From an uncultured Salinimicrobium sp. (GTDB taxonomy: Bacteria; Bacteroidota; Bacteroidia; Flavobacteriales; Flavobacteriaceae), in assembly GCA_946887075.1 (NCBI GenBank), contig CAMPKA010000002.1, positions 231,659 to 295,658 of the forward strand: a DNA stretch of 64,000 nt, written 5' to 3'. The notes beneath the pieces were generated by a model. It did not search any database, was not told the origin of the DNA, and worked only from the letters and a program-made list of their open reading frames with translations. The position numbers and the translations under genes are program-made. Of this stretch, positions 42,526-50,943 are shown piece by piece. Positions within the stretch are counted from its first letter, which is position 1, and every line of letters starts with the position of its first letter.

Positions 42526-44922
42526 ATGAATAAAAGGCGAAAAATATTTTTCTACTTAGGGATTTTCCTAATGCTGTGTTTCGAATCCTCGGTACTTGTA
42601 GCACAGGAGGGACAATCTGTCCAACTGTTCTCTCTAGAAGACGTTACATTGGGAGAAAGTATTTTTCAGAATGCAAGAGAGGTCGACCTGAATTACATTC
42701 TCGAACTAGAGCCAAATCGACTGTTGGCCCGGTTCCTTCGGGAGGCAGGCCTTGAGCCGAAGGCCGAAACTTATCCCAATTGGGAAAACTCGGGGTTGGA
42801 CGGTCATATTGCAGGGCATTACCTGACTGCACTTTCGCTGATGTATGCTTCAACAGGAAATCAGGAAGTGTTGGAGAGACTTGATTATATGCTGAAAGAG
42901 TTGAAGCGGGTTCAGGATGCGAACCGGAACGGCTACATCGGAGGGGTGCCAGGAAGCCGGGACCTATGGACTCAAATCTCCGAAGGGAATATAGAGGCAG
43001 CGAGCTTTAGTCTGAATGGGAGATGGGTGCCGCTATACAATATTCACAAAACTTATGCAGGATTATATGATGCCTACCGACACGCTGGGAGTGAGTTGGC
43101 TAAAGAAATGCTTGTCGATTACACCGATTGGATGTTGAATATGACAGATAGCCTGACCGATGATCAAATTCAGTTATTGCTAAGATCTGAACATGGTGGA
43201 CTTAATGAAGTTTTTGCTAATGTGGCCAAGTTAACAGGAGAAAAGAAATATCTGGCCTTGGCAAAAGATTTTTCTCATGAAGCTCTTTTAGAGCCTCTCA
43301 GCGTGGAGAAAGACCCCCTGAACGGAATGCATGCGAATACTCAGATTCCGAAGGTGATTGGTTTTGAGGCTGTTGCCCAGGTTTCGGGAGAGGAGAAATA
43401 TCACGATGCCGCCCGTTTTTTCTGGGAAAATGTGACAGGCAAACGTACAGTAGCTATTGGTGGAAACAGCGTTAGGGAGCATTTTCATCCAAAAACGGAC
43501 TTTTCTACTATGATCGAGAGTGTTCAAGGCCCCGAAACTTGTAACACTTACAACATGCTTAAGCTGAGCAAAAGGCTGTTTAAAGCCGAAGGACTTGAGA
43601 GGTATATCGACTATTATGAAAAGGGACTTTATAACCACATTCTCTCGTCACAGCATCCTGAGAAAGGAGGCTTTGTTTATTTCACCCCTATGCGTCCCGG
43701 CCATTACCGGGTATATTCTCAGCCGGAAACCAGCTTTTGGTGCTGTGTTGGATCCGGGCTTGAGAACCATGGAAAGTATAATGAGCTCATATACGCACAT
43801 ACTGATGAAGATCTGTACGTAAACCTCTTCATTCCCTCGACGGTCAGATGGAAAGAAAAAGACTTCGCACTCACGCAGGAGACGAACTTTCCTGAAGAGG
43901 AGTTCACCAGTTTTGAAGTAGATACAAAGGAACCAAAAAGACTGAACCTGAAAATAAGGTATCCGAGGTGGGTTTCTCCAGGAAAGCTGCAGGTGACAGT
44001 AAACGGTGAAAGAGCTAAAGTAGAAGGGAAACCGGGAACTTACTTGTCAATTAGTCGGATCTGGCGAGATGGTGACAGCATAAAGGTTGAGTTGCCGATG
44101 CATTTGTCTTCAGAAAGGTTTCCTGATGGGTCGGACTTCAAGGCATTGAAATATGGTCCTGTTGTCCTTGCTGCAAAAACTGGAAGTCAGGATCTACAGG
44201 GTCTGTTTGCCGATGCAAGCAGGGGAGGACATATCCCGGCAGGAGAGCAAATTCCCCTGACAGAAATGCCTTATTTTATATCTGATAAGACAGAGAACGT
44301 TGAAAACCTAATCCAGAGAATCCCAGGAAAGGGGCTAACTTTTTCTGCTGCTGAGGTTATCTACCCCTCAAAATTTGAAAATTTGGAATTTATCCCATTT
44401 TACAAGATTCACGATTCCAGATATGTCGTTTATCTTCCATTGGCAAATATGGATGAGATTCAGCGAATTGAATATGAGCGTAAGCAGGAGGAGAAGGAAG
44501 AAAAAATTTTGGCAGCCTTAACAATTGATGAAGTTGCTCCGGGAGAGCAACAACCAGAGGCTGATCATTTCATCCAAAGCGAAGATTCACAAATCGGAGT
44601 TCACAGGAATCGCCACTGGAGAGACGCCGAAGGTTGGTTCAGTTACACTATGGTGGACAAAGATAAACAGGCCAGAAGGCTGAGAGTAACCTACTTTGGA
44701 GGAGACAGCGGGCGTCAGTTCAGAATTTTTATCAACGGAACAGTAATCGCAGAGGAGACTTTTCAGGGGGAAGAGGGAGACAGATTTTTTACTAAAAATT
44801 ATAAGATTCCTAAAGGTCTTGTACAGAAAAGCGATGGAAAACTAGTACTTAAATTCGAAGCCTTGGCCAATTCACGTACCGCGGGAATCTATAATATAAA
44901 ACTGCTACGAAATCCAGAATAA
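42526..44922 (+). CDS. Glycoside hydrolase family 127 (beta-L-arabinofuranosidase-like) exported enzyme
   Basis: 798 residues with a signal peptide (FFYLGIFLMLCFESSVLVAQ). Residues ~30-560 are the (alpha/alpha)6 barrel of GH127/DUF1680. The zinc-thiolate site is visible as Glu337 and Cys339 (GPETCNTYN) plus Cys406-Cys407 (SFWCCVGSGLENHGKYNE); in this family one of the Cys residues is the nucleophile. The C-terminal part has a DUF4986-like segment (FIPFYKIHDSRYVVYLP) and a further beta domain (LRVTYFGGDSGRQFRIFINGT). It would remove L-arabinofuranose or a related sugar from plant or algal glycans. Confidence 0.93.
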   Translation: MNKRRKIFFYLGIFLMLCFESSVLVAQEGQSVQLFSLEDVTLGESIFQNAREVDLNYILELEPNRLLARFLREAGLEPKAETYPNWENSGLDGHIAGHYLTALSLMYASTGNQEVLERLDYMLKELKRVQDANRNGYIGGVPGSRDLWTQISEGNIEAASFSLNGRWVPLYNIHKTYAGLYDAYRHAGSELAKEMLVDYTDWMLNMTDSLTDDQIQLLLRSEHGGLNEVFANVAKLTGEKKYLALAKDFSHEALLEPLSVEKDPLNGMHANTQIPKVIGFEAVAQVSGEEKYHDAARFFWENVTGKRTVAIGGNSVREHFHPKTDFSTMIESVQGPETCNTYNMLKLSKRLFKAEGLERYIDYYEKGLYNHILSSQHPEKGGFVYFTPMRPGHYRVYSQPETSFWCCVGSGLENHGKYNELIYAHTDEDLYVNLFIPSTVRWKEKDFALTQETNFPEEEFTSFEVDTKEPKRLNLKIRYPRWVSPGKLQVTVNGERAKVEGKPGTYLSISRIWRDGDSIKVELPMHLSSERFPDGSDFKALKYGPVVLAAKTGSQDLQGLFADASRGGHIPAGEQIPLTEMPYFISDKTENVENLIQRIPGKGLTFSAAEVIYPSKFENLEFIPFYKIHDSRYVVYLPLANMDEIQRIEYERKQEEKEEKILAALTIDEVAPGEQQPEADHFIQSEDSQIGVHRNRHWRDAEGWFSYTMVDKDKQARRLRVTYFGGDSGRQFRIFINGTVIAEETFQGEEGDRFFTKNYKIPKGLVQKSDGKLVLKFEALANSRTAGIYNIKLLRNPE

Positions 44923-44927
44923 CTAGG

Positions 44928-44942
44928 TAAAGGAAACCTTTA
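44928..44942 (+). terminator. Short stem-loop after GH127
   Basis: TAAAGG (44928-44933), AAA loop, CCTTTA (44937-44942), followed by TAATTTT. The stem is short, so efficiency is uncertain; the next gene is convergent. Confidence 0.45.
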
Positions 44943-44998
44943 TAATTTTGATAAAGTCTCTGCGCCAGAGCCAGATGCTACTCCCTGAAATGGGACCT

Positions 44999-45658
44999 TC
45001 AAATGAGCTGGAGGGTGATTATGATACTCAATAACTGAGGGTTGGTTTTAGCTCCAAATTCTTCCCGAAGATCTTTCAGTTTTTTCTCTACAGAACTTTT
45101 GCTGTATGGTGTTATTCCTTTGCTTTTAAATTCTTCACTGATGTCGTCCTGAGTATAGCCCTGGGAAATGTACCGAAGGAGAGTCACTTCGTATTCTGAC
45201 AATTCCTTGATATTTTGCTGCTCAAAGGATCTGCGTATGTCGGGCGAAAGGTAATCCTTTCCTTCATAAACCGAATCAATCGCTTGTTTGAGGTAGCGCA
45301 GTCCATGCCTGCCTTTGCACACATATGCATTCACATGGGGAAGAATTTTTTTAACCCGACCCGGGTGATCCTCTACGGAATGAATTATTACCCTAGAATC
45401 CGGCAGTTCCTCTCTAATTTTATAAGCTAGTTCCTCTCCTGAAGAAATTTGTTCTTCCCTATGGTCCTGTTTAAATGAAAGATCTGAAATGATGAGATCA
45501 AAAGGAACATTATTCAGGGAAGCCTTCCTCAATTTGAGGTAGGCTTCATCACAATACTGCGCATAGATAACTTCTTTCGCCCCCAGGTTCAATAGCAATT
45601 CTTTTACTGCTGTGTTGACCGCATCAATATCTTCAGCTAATAGTACTTTTTTGAACAT
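44999..45658 (-). CDS. LuxR/NarL-type response regulator
   Basis: 219 residues. The receiver domain at 1-125 has phospho-acceptor Asp59 (DLIISDLSF), and the C-terminal HTH has LLRYISQGYTQDDISEEFKSKGITPYSKSSVEKKLKDLREEFG. The HTH is a little longer than in typical NarL proteins. Its start overlaps the stop of the TPR histidine kinase by one base, so the pair is cognate. Confidence 0.9.
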   Translation of the reverse strand: MFKKVLLAEDIDAVNTAVKELLLNLGAKEVIYAQYCDEAYLKLRKASLNNVPFDLIISDLSFKQDHREEQISSGEELAYKIREELPDSRVIIHSVEDHPGRVKKILPHVNAYVCKGRHGLRYLKQAIDSVYEGKDYLSPDIRRSFEQQNIKELSEYEVTLLRYISQGYTQDDISEEFKSKGITPYSKSSVEKKLKDLREEFGAKTNPQLLSIIITLQLI

Positions 45659-47577
45659 TACACAGGAACTAAAATGTTAGCGGAAAATCCATTTTCCTTA
45701 CCGGGGTGAAAATTAAAAGTCCCTCCAATAGAAACAATACGGTTTTCCACATTTTCAAGGCCGCAGCCATTTTTTAGATGTTCTGTGGAAGTCCCCACAC
45801 CATTATCGTTGTAAGTAATACGAAGTTCTGAGGCTTTTTTGGAAAAATTGAGGCTAATGATTGTGGCTTGGCTATGCTTGTTCATGTTCACCATCAATTC
45901 CTGAAGCACTCGGTAAATGATAACCTTGGCTTCGGGATTTATTTCTTCCCAGGAAATATCCTGAAATCCTGTCAAGAAGATCCGGGAATGTCGAGGAGTA
46001 CTGTGGGACAGCATGTACTGAAGGTCATCCCTAAAGCTAGCGCCGGTATTCACCGGAGTATTCTCTCTTGAGATATTTCGGGTTCGGGAATAGATACTTT
46101 CCAATTTATTCAGGGTATCCTCTCTGCCCTGGCCCTCTGAGTTTTCCAACTGGGTCATTACATTATAGACATCATTGGCCAATTCGTCATGGATCCGCTT
46201 TGCAATACGAGCCTCGGTGTTATGTACTTCCCTTAGCTTTTCCTTTTTGTGACGTTGTTTCAGAAAATAGTAAACGAAGAAACCTACACCCAGGAGCAGG
46301 ATTCCGGCTGAGATGGCGATATTCCGTTGGTTTCTTTTGTGCAGGAGCTCAAGTCTTTGATTCGAAGTCAATCTTTCGAGCTCAGTGATTTCTTCCAGTT
46401 TTTGCTCTTCGTCATACCTGATCTTTGCAAATAAGTTTTTTACTCTCGAACGGGCGGCCAACAGGCTGTCATTAAGATGGATATACTCCAGGGAGTACTT
46501 TTTGTTTTCGCCAGGTGGTGAAAGTTGGATCAGGTAGGCTAAAGACTTTACTTCATCAGGTATGCTTTTGACTTCTCGTGAAACATCATAATAATCCCGT
46601 GCATACTCTAAAGCTTCCTTAGGATCCTCTTCCATATTTATTCGAATGAGATGGTCGTAGCTGGAAAGTAACCCGGTAAGGTCATTTGATCGCTGTCTCG
46701 ATTCCATAATAAATTTCAGGGAATCCTCGATATTTGCTCCACTGTGAAGCCAGTGGGTAAAGTAATAATTATCTTTTATTCGATTCAACAAACGCAGGTC
46801 CGCAGCTAAGGGAAGAATGGAGTCAAAAATCCGAAGAGAATTTTGGTATTCTTTTTTTTCCCTGTAGATATTGGCAATGTTGTTCAGGATCATAAGGCTA
46901 TCGTGTCTCGAGCTGACTAACCTGAGGGCATTTTCATATTCGTCAATTGCTTCATCCGCGTCATCAAGTTTTCTGTATGAAGTAGCCAAATTGTTATGGA
47001 TACTTGCCAGAAAAACAGAATCATCAGAGTTTTCAAGCAGCCTGAGAGCTTGGACCTGACTTTCCTGGCTTCCTGAAAGATCCCCTAGTCTCAACTGAGC
47101 GATACCCAGTTCCACGAGCCGTTTTCCCGCATTTATACTGTCCTTTATGAGCAAATAATATTTTTTAGATCGGAACATATCCTGGAGTACTCCGAGATGG
47201 TCATTCCGGTAAAGATTAATGCGCCCCCTGCGGTAATATCCCTTTGCTAACATTGCAGTGTCTCCTGCTTTTTCCGCTCTCTCGATCATCTGGTCGGCGT
47301 AGTACAGAGAACTGTCATATGCTTTGTTTAAATCGTGATAGTAGATTTGGTAATCGAGAATTTCAGTTAGCAACGTGTCTTCGGGGGAGTCAATTTCTTT
47401 TGCTGCCTTTGAAAGCAACTTCAATTTTTCATCAGTATCGGCAACAGCCTTTGCTTCCATAAAAGTGCGATATGCCGCATCAGTCCTGGAGCGTACCTTT
47501 TGCCGGGGTTTCTCGTTCTGAGAACAACTGGCCAAACAGGTGGTAATTAGAAGCTGGAGGAGAAACAATCTGTTCAT
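45658..47577 (-). CDS. TPR-containing sensor histidine kinase
   Basis: 639 residues from the ATG at 47577. It has a lipoprotein-like signal (ITTCLASCSQ) and about six extracytoplasmic TPR repeats at ~50-390 (EALRLVSSRHDSLMILNNIANIYREKKEYQNSLRIFDS and similar). A membrane helix lies near 425-447 (ISAGILLLGVGFFVYYFL), followed by a HisKA_3-type helix ARIAKRIHDELANDVYNVM with the phospho-acceptor His and an HATPase domain (NGVGTSTEHLKNGCGLENVENRI). The TPR part probably binds a peptide or protein ligand. A terminator and a tiny lipoprotein gene lie immediately upstream. Confidence 0.93.
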   Translation of the reverse strand: MNRLFLLQLLITTCLASCSQNEKPRQKVRSRTDAAYRTFMEAKAVADTDEKLKLLSKAAKEIDSPEDTLLTEILDYQIYYHDLNKAYDSSLYYADQMIERAEKAGDTAMLAKGYYRRGRINLYRNDHLGVLQDMFRSKKYYLLIKDSINAGKRLVELGIAQLRLGDLSGSQESQVQALRLLENSDDSVFLASIHNNLATSYRKLDDADEAIDEYENALRLVSSRHDSLMILNNIANIYREKKEYQNSLRIFDSILPLAADLRLLNRIKDNYYFTHWLHSGANIEDSLKFIMESRQRSNDLTGLLSSYDHLIRINMEEDPKEALEYARDYYDVSREVKSIPDEVKSLAYLIQLSPPGENKKYSLEYIHLNDSLLAARSRVKNLFAKIRYDEEQKLEEITELERLTSNQRLELLHKRNQRNIAISAGILLLGVGFFVYYFLKQRHKKEKLREVHNTEARIAKRIHDELANDVYNVMTQLENSEGQGREDTLNKLESIYSRTRNISRENTPVNTGASFRDDLQYMLSHSTPRHSRIFLTGFQDISWEEINPEAKVIIYRVLQELMVNMNKHSQATIISLNFSKKASELRITYNDNGVGTSTEHLKNGCGLENVENRIVSIGGTFNFHPGKENGFSANILVPV

Positions 47578-47591
47578 CAGGGGCAAAATAG

Positions 47592-47623
47592 CAAAAAAGA
47601 GAAAGCCGCTGTTAAAGCGGCTT
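47592..47623 (-). terminator. Terminator between the tiny lipoprotein and the TPR kinase
   Basis: AAGCCGC (47603-47609) pairs with GCGGCTT (47617-47623); on the minus strand it is followed by TCTCTTTTTT. It lies between the lipoprotein stop at 47633 and the kinase start at 47577, so read-through must be partial for the kinase to be expressed from the same promoter. Confidence 0.75.
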
Positions 47624-47632
47624 CAAAATAGG

Positions 47633-47824
47633 CTAATTTCCGCTCCCGGGGGGATCGGGCGGTGGATCCAACTGTCCATCTTCGCCACCATTTCCACCAG
47701 TGGTGTCGCCTTCTGCATAGAATGGCGGATTTTGCTCCTCTACTTCTGCCAAACTTTGGTCGGTGCAGGAGATAAGGGTAAGGTTGGCACCAAGAATAAA
47801 TAACATGAATACTACTTTTCTCAT
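47633..47824 (-). CDS. Very small secreted lipoprotein, possible signal peptide ligand
   Basis: 63 residues. It has a strong lipoprotein signal (KVVFMLFILGANLTLISCTD, Cys near 20), and the mature part is only about 44 residues, acidic and Gly/Pro-rich (TTGGNGGEDGQLDPPPDPPGSGN), without secondary-structure-forming sequence. It lies directly upstream of the TPR sensor kinase and is followed by its own terminator. No family is recognised. A role as a ligand or accessory of that kinase is inference from position. Confidence 0.7.
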   Translation of the reverse strand: MRKVVFMLFILGANLTLISCTDQSLAEVEEQNPPFYAEGDTTGGNGGEDGQLDPPPDPPGSGN

Positions 47825-48212
47825 TTTTTCTGTTTTTAAATTTGGAAAACTGGATGTCCAGAGTGTCTCTCCTCTTTTTATGACAATCCATAATTGGGGT
47901 ACCCATTCTGTGAGTACATTGGGAAGTTGAAAATCAAATGCCAGTGAAGAATTACTTCCCGTTGATCCTTAGAGGCGATTTGATTGTTCAGATAATCGAG
48001 AGTTGCGCGTTGATTATGGTTGCAAGCAAAATCATCTTTCGACTACATGGCAAAGATGTGTGGAGAGAGCCATTGATGAAGAGACACTTTTAAGACATCT
48101 TAGGGACAATTAAGAGACATCAGGAATTATAAGGCTGGCGCGTGTAATCTACCCTTGATTCTGAGGCAGTTAGAAATAATTCTTTATTTTTGAAACATTC
48201 AAATTGGATATC
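47825..48212. other. Divergent intergenic region
   Basis: 388 bases between the tiny lipoprotein (minus) and the HTH membrane protein (plus). No gene was seen. TATTTTTG at 48185-48192 matches the TAnnTTTG -7 box 20 bases before the plus-strand ATG. Confidence 0.4.
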
Positions 48213-48902
48213 ATGGACCCATTTTTACAGGAAATATTTTCAAGGGCAAAAGAAGAGTCTGGGGAGAAAAGTCTCAGGAAATGGGCAGAGTACATTGCAG
48301 ATTTCTTGTCAGAAGAAGTAAAATACCCGTTATCTGTAAAAACCTTGGAGAGGTACTATAATGGAGAATCCAAGCCTAACATGGAAAAGAAAGATAAGCT
48401 GGCCCGGTTTCTAGGGTATAAAGATTTCAAAGAATACTCATCTGTGAATGAAGAATTTCAACTGAATAATAGAAATAAAGTTTATAAAGAAAATGAGGTA
48501 AAAGTAGTTCCTGAGTACCACAAGAAATATTGGTCGATACTAGTAAGTATATTGATTATTTTACCTTTAATAGCGTGGTATTGGGGGTATTCTCGTGGAA
48601 GCCAAGAATGCATGATATGGGCAGAAGATCATTATGTGGTAACTCCATGTAAAGGTAAAGCAGGAGAAACGCCAAGGATTCGTTACCTACTGGAAAATTT
48701 TAAAGAAATACAGGTAAGTGATACCACAACCTTTTTCAGAAATGGAAAGCCAGTGGTTTGGTATGACAAGCATGACAACGAGTTGTATTTCTTCAGTGCT
48801 CCTGGGATAAACCCTGAAACAGGAAAAACTTTGAAGGAGATCTCGGAGTATATGATCGATAAATATATTCAGCCAAAACGAATCTCAAATCGAGAGAAAT
48901 GA
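48213..48902 (+). CDS. Membrane-anchored HTH-like regulatory protein, unknown function
   Basis: 229 residues from the ATG at 48213. Residues 1-80 are helical with an HTH-like pattern (SLRKWAEYIADFLSEEVKYPLSVKTLERYYNGESKPNMEKKDKLARFLGYKDF), similar to XRE-like domains found in Bacteroidota. One membrane helix is near 108-127 (SILVSILIILPLIAWYWGY), followed by an extracytoplasmic domain with two Cys (QECMIW, TPCKGK) of unknown type. It may pass a periplasmic signal to transcription directly. Confidence 0.75.
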   Translation: MDPFLQEIFSRAKEESGEKSLRKWAEYIADFLSEEVKYPLSVKTLERYYNGESKPNMEKKDKLARFLGYKDFKEYSSVNEEFQLNNRNKVYKENEVKVVPEYHKKYWSILVSILIILPLIAWYWGYSRGSQECMIWAEDHYVVTPCKGKAGETPRIRYLLENFKEIQVSDTTTFFRNGKPVVWYDKHDNELYFFSAPGINPETGKTLKEISEYMIDKYIQPKRISNREK

Positions 48903-49148
48903 AAAGGTCTTTCCCCTCCGTTAAAATGAAAGGAAAATTTTTAGAAAAAGTGTTTCTTACCAGGGAGAGAAATCGACAGCTGCTTTGCGAAACTGGAGTC
49001 TCACCATCCAGCCCTTTTATATTAAACTTGAAAATAGAATACCGCTGGCTTTAAATGCTCCAGCTCCTCAAACCTGTAAAAGAGAAATCGATTGGGTGGA
49101 CCGGGTTTTATTTACAGCCCCCCCTGGAGCTATACCAAACTTGTTCAT

Positions 49149-49379
49149 TCAGTTTTCCCATCCACAGAGGGTTTTTCCGATTTTTTTTGCGCTTTCTAAG
49201 GAAAGCTTTTTTATTGGAGCCTTACATGCATTTAAACGACGGCAAGTTTTGGTGAAGTGGTATTTTTTTCCGGTCCTACTGTCACAAATAAATACATCCT
49301 GATTAGAGGTTAATTGTACAAACTCTGTCGTGGAACTGGTCAGCATCACCAGACAAATGATGAAAAAGATTTTTTTCAT
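49149..49379 (-). CDS. Small exported Cys/His protein
   Basis: 76 residues from the ATG at 49379. A signal peptide (KKIFFIICLVMLTSS) is followed by VFICDSRTGKKYHFTKTCRRLNACK. The pattern C-x8-H-x4-C-x4-C resembles the small metal-binding motif found in Bacteroidota proteins fused to or next to thermonucleases. Here it is 71 bases downstream of a thermonuclease gene on the same strand. It may bind zinc or stabilise the nuclease; this is inference. Confidence 0.75.
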   Translation of the reverse strand: MKKIFFIICLVMLTSSTTEFVQLTSNQDVFICDSRTGKKYHFTKTCRRLNACKAPIKKLSLESAKKIGKTLCGWEN

Positions 49380-49450
49380 AGGTAAGGGTGTGGGATTTCT
49401 CAAAATTTTTTCAATTGTATTGACGGTAAGGAATTAATATTTACGATTTA

Positions 49451-50014
49451 TTATTCTCTGAAAACCCAGGGGGCGACTGGATTTTTATTCTGCCATAAAC
49501 CTCTCTTTGATTGTCTCGCCTCTTTTTCTATACCAGCATAATTCAGATCATCAGAATATTTTTTAAAATGCCAGGCATATCCTAATCGAACCATTTCTTT
49601 GTTGATATTGGTACCTTCAGAATTGTAGATTTCAGCAATCAACCGACCTCCCATATCAAAATCACCCTCCGTAACAATGGTCACTTTTTCACCAAAGCAT
49701 AAACCGGAAAGTATAGATTTTGCTTTATTCCCATACGGTTGACTCCCACGTTTTTCAGGAGCGTCGATATGTTTCATTCGTATCCGGAGGGGTAACTTAT
49801 GATAAAGAATTTCTACTGTATCACCATCTACAATTTCGATTACCTTAGCCTGAAAAAGGATTTTCTCGTCTTCTCCTTCATCAGTTTTAGAAATGGATTC
49901 TGGGATTTCACCTTTAAGTATAACGTCTGCAGGTATCTTCCGGGTTTCTTGATTACTGCAGGATACCCCCGTTATCAAGCACAGTACTACTGGAAGAAAT
50001 CGATTCAAAACCAT
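49451..50014 (-). CDS. Thermonuclease (SNase-like) lipoprotein
   Basis: 187 residues with a lipoprotein signal ending GVSCSNQ. The staphylococcal-nuclease OB-fold has AKVIEIVDGDTVEI near residue 55, the catalytic Arg/Asp region RIRMKHIDAPEKRGSQPYG near 80-98, and the conserved C-terminal part YGWAWH-like (LGYAWHFKKYSDDLNYAGIEKEARQSKRGLW). The enzyme cleaves single- and double-stranded DNA and RNA with Ca2+. It is anchored to an envelope membrane and encoded 5 bases after the vWA lipoprotein gene. Confidence 0.92.
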   Translation of the reverse strand: MVLNRFLPVVLCLITGVSCSNQETRKIPADVILKGEIPESISKTDEGEDEKILFQAKVIEIVDGDTVEILYHKLPLRIRMKHIDAPEKRGSQPYGNKAKSILSGLCFGEKVTIVTEGDFDMGGRLIAEIYNSEGTNINKEMVRLGYAWHFKKYSDDLNYAGIEKEARQSKRGLWQNKNPVAPWVFRE

Positions 50015-50019
50015 AAAGA

Positions 50020-50937
50020 CTACGTTTTTAGAATAAAATCATAAATGATTTTCTCCATGTTTGATGGAAGTTCTGCACTTTTGATTTCAAACCTTTCAAC
50101 CCCCATTTTAGTAAACCAATCGGACCAGAATTTTTTGATTATTTCTCCTTCATACTCATTCTTTTGATCTGGATTAATCCCCAGAACAAGAATTTCAAGA
50201 TTTTGGAGATTTTCAGTGGCCGGTATGAAACCATATTCTTCTTCTCTGTATTTAATAGCCCAATCCGCCGAATCTAGATTGACTGAACGGATATATTCCG
50301 GAGTTAAAAAGGTCGTTTTATTGCCTTCTGTTCTGAGATTGTCAACATGATACATATAGCCATCGGTCAGGATCACAAGTATATTCCTATGATCTTCTTC
50401 TATGGAATAATCCTTGAGCTTATTTTTAAAGAAACTCCACGTGTCAGAGCCAACGAATTCGTCATCTTTTATAGCTAATTCATAGATTTTAAGTGGTTCC
50501 CTCTGGTATTTGTTGGAAAGTTCTGATAACATCTCTTTAGAGACATTCATTTTTGTAATATTATATTTCAGATTCTCAGAAATTGAATTGATTTCAGGAT
50601 TAGAAGGCTCGGGTTCAAAAAATAACTGTATTCGGTCATTCATCTGAATTACCTTCTTATTCGACAAATGAGCATTAAAGGCTTCGGAAACAGATGCAAT
50701 GTAAGCCACGTCTCTTTGGTAATATTCCATTGCGGGGTTTGGATATTTTTCAGGATTAATCCTGTCGGAAAGATCCAAAAGGAAAGTGATATTTAGGTTG
50801 CCATTATCTGTTGCGCTGGAAGAAGCCAATGGCGTCTTTTCTGTTATGGGCTTCTTTCGGTGGCCATCCTCTAAACATGAGATATTAAAAGCCATCATTA
50901 AGAGCAACAAAATTTTACTAGAGGTTTTAAAGATCAT
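50020..50937 (-). CDS. vWA-like lipoprotein of unknown function
   Basis: 305 residues with a lipoprotein signal ending FNISCLED. The mature part starts with ITFLLDLSDRINP near residue 50, a partial metal-ion-dependent adhesion site (D-x-S, second Ser replaced by Asp-Arg), and later ILVILTDGYMYH near 188, the second conserved strand of vWA domains, and LEILVLGINPD near 248. Whether it binds metal is unclear. It lies 6 bases after the coiled-coil membrane protein gene, so it probably forms its outward-facing partner. Confidence 0.78.
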   Translation of the reverse strand: MIFKTSSKILLLLMMAFNISCLEDGHRKKPITEKTPLASSSATDNGNLNITFLLDLSDRINPEKYPNPAMEYYQRDVAYIASVSEAFNAHLSNKKVIQMNDRIQLFFEPEPSNPEINSISENLKYNITKMNVSKEMLSELSNKYQREPLKIYELAIKDDEFVGSDTWSFFKNKLKDYSIEEDHRNILVILTDGYMYHVDNLRTEGNKTTFLTPEYIRSVNLDSADWAIKYREEEYGFIPATENLQNLEILVLGINPDQKNEYEGEIIKKFWSDWFTKMGVERFEIKSAELPSNMEKIIYDFILKT

Positions 50938-50943
50938 GTTTAT

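Noticed and set aside
48985..49302. Plus-strand frames opposite the small Cys/His protein
   Set aside because: They are antisense to a gene with a clear signal peptide and motif, and have no features of their own.
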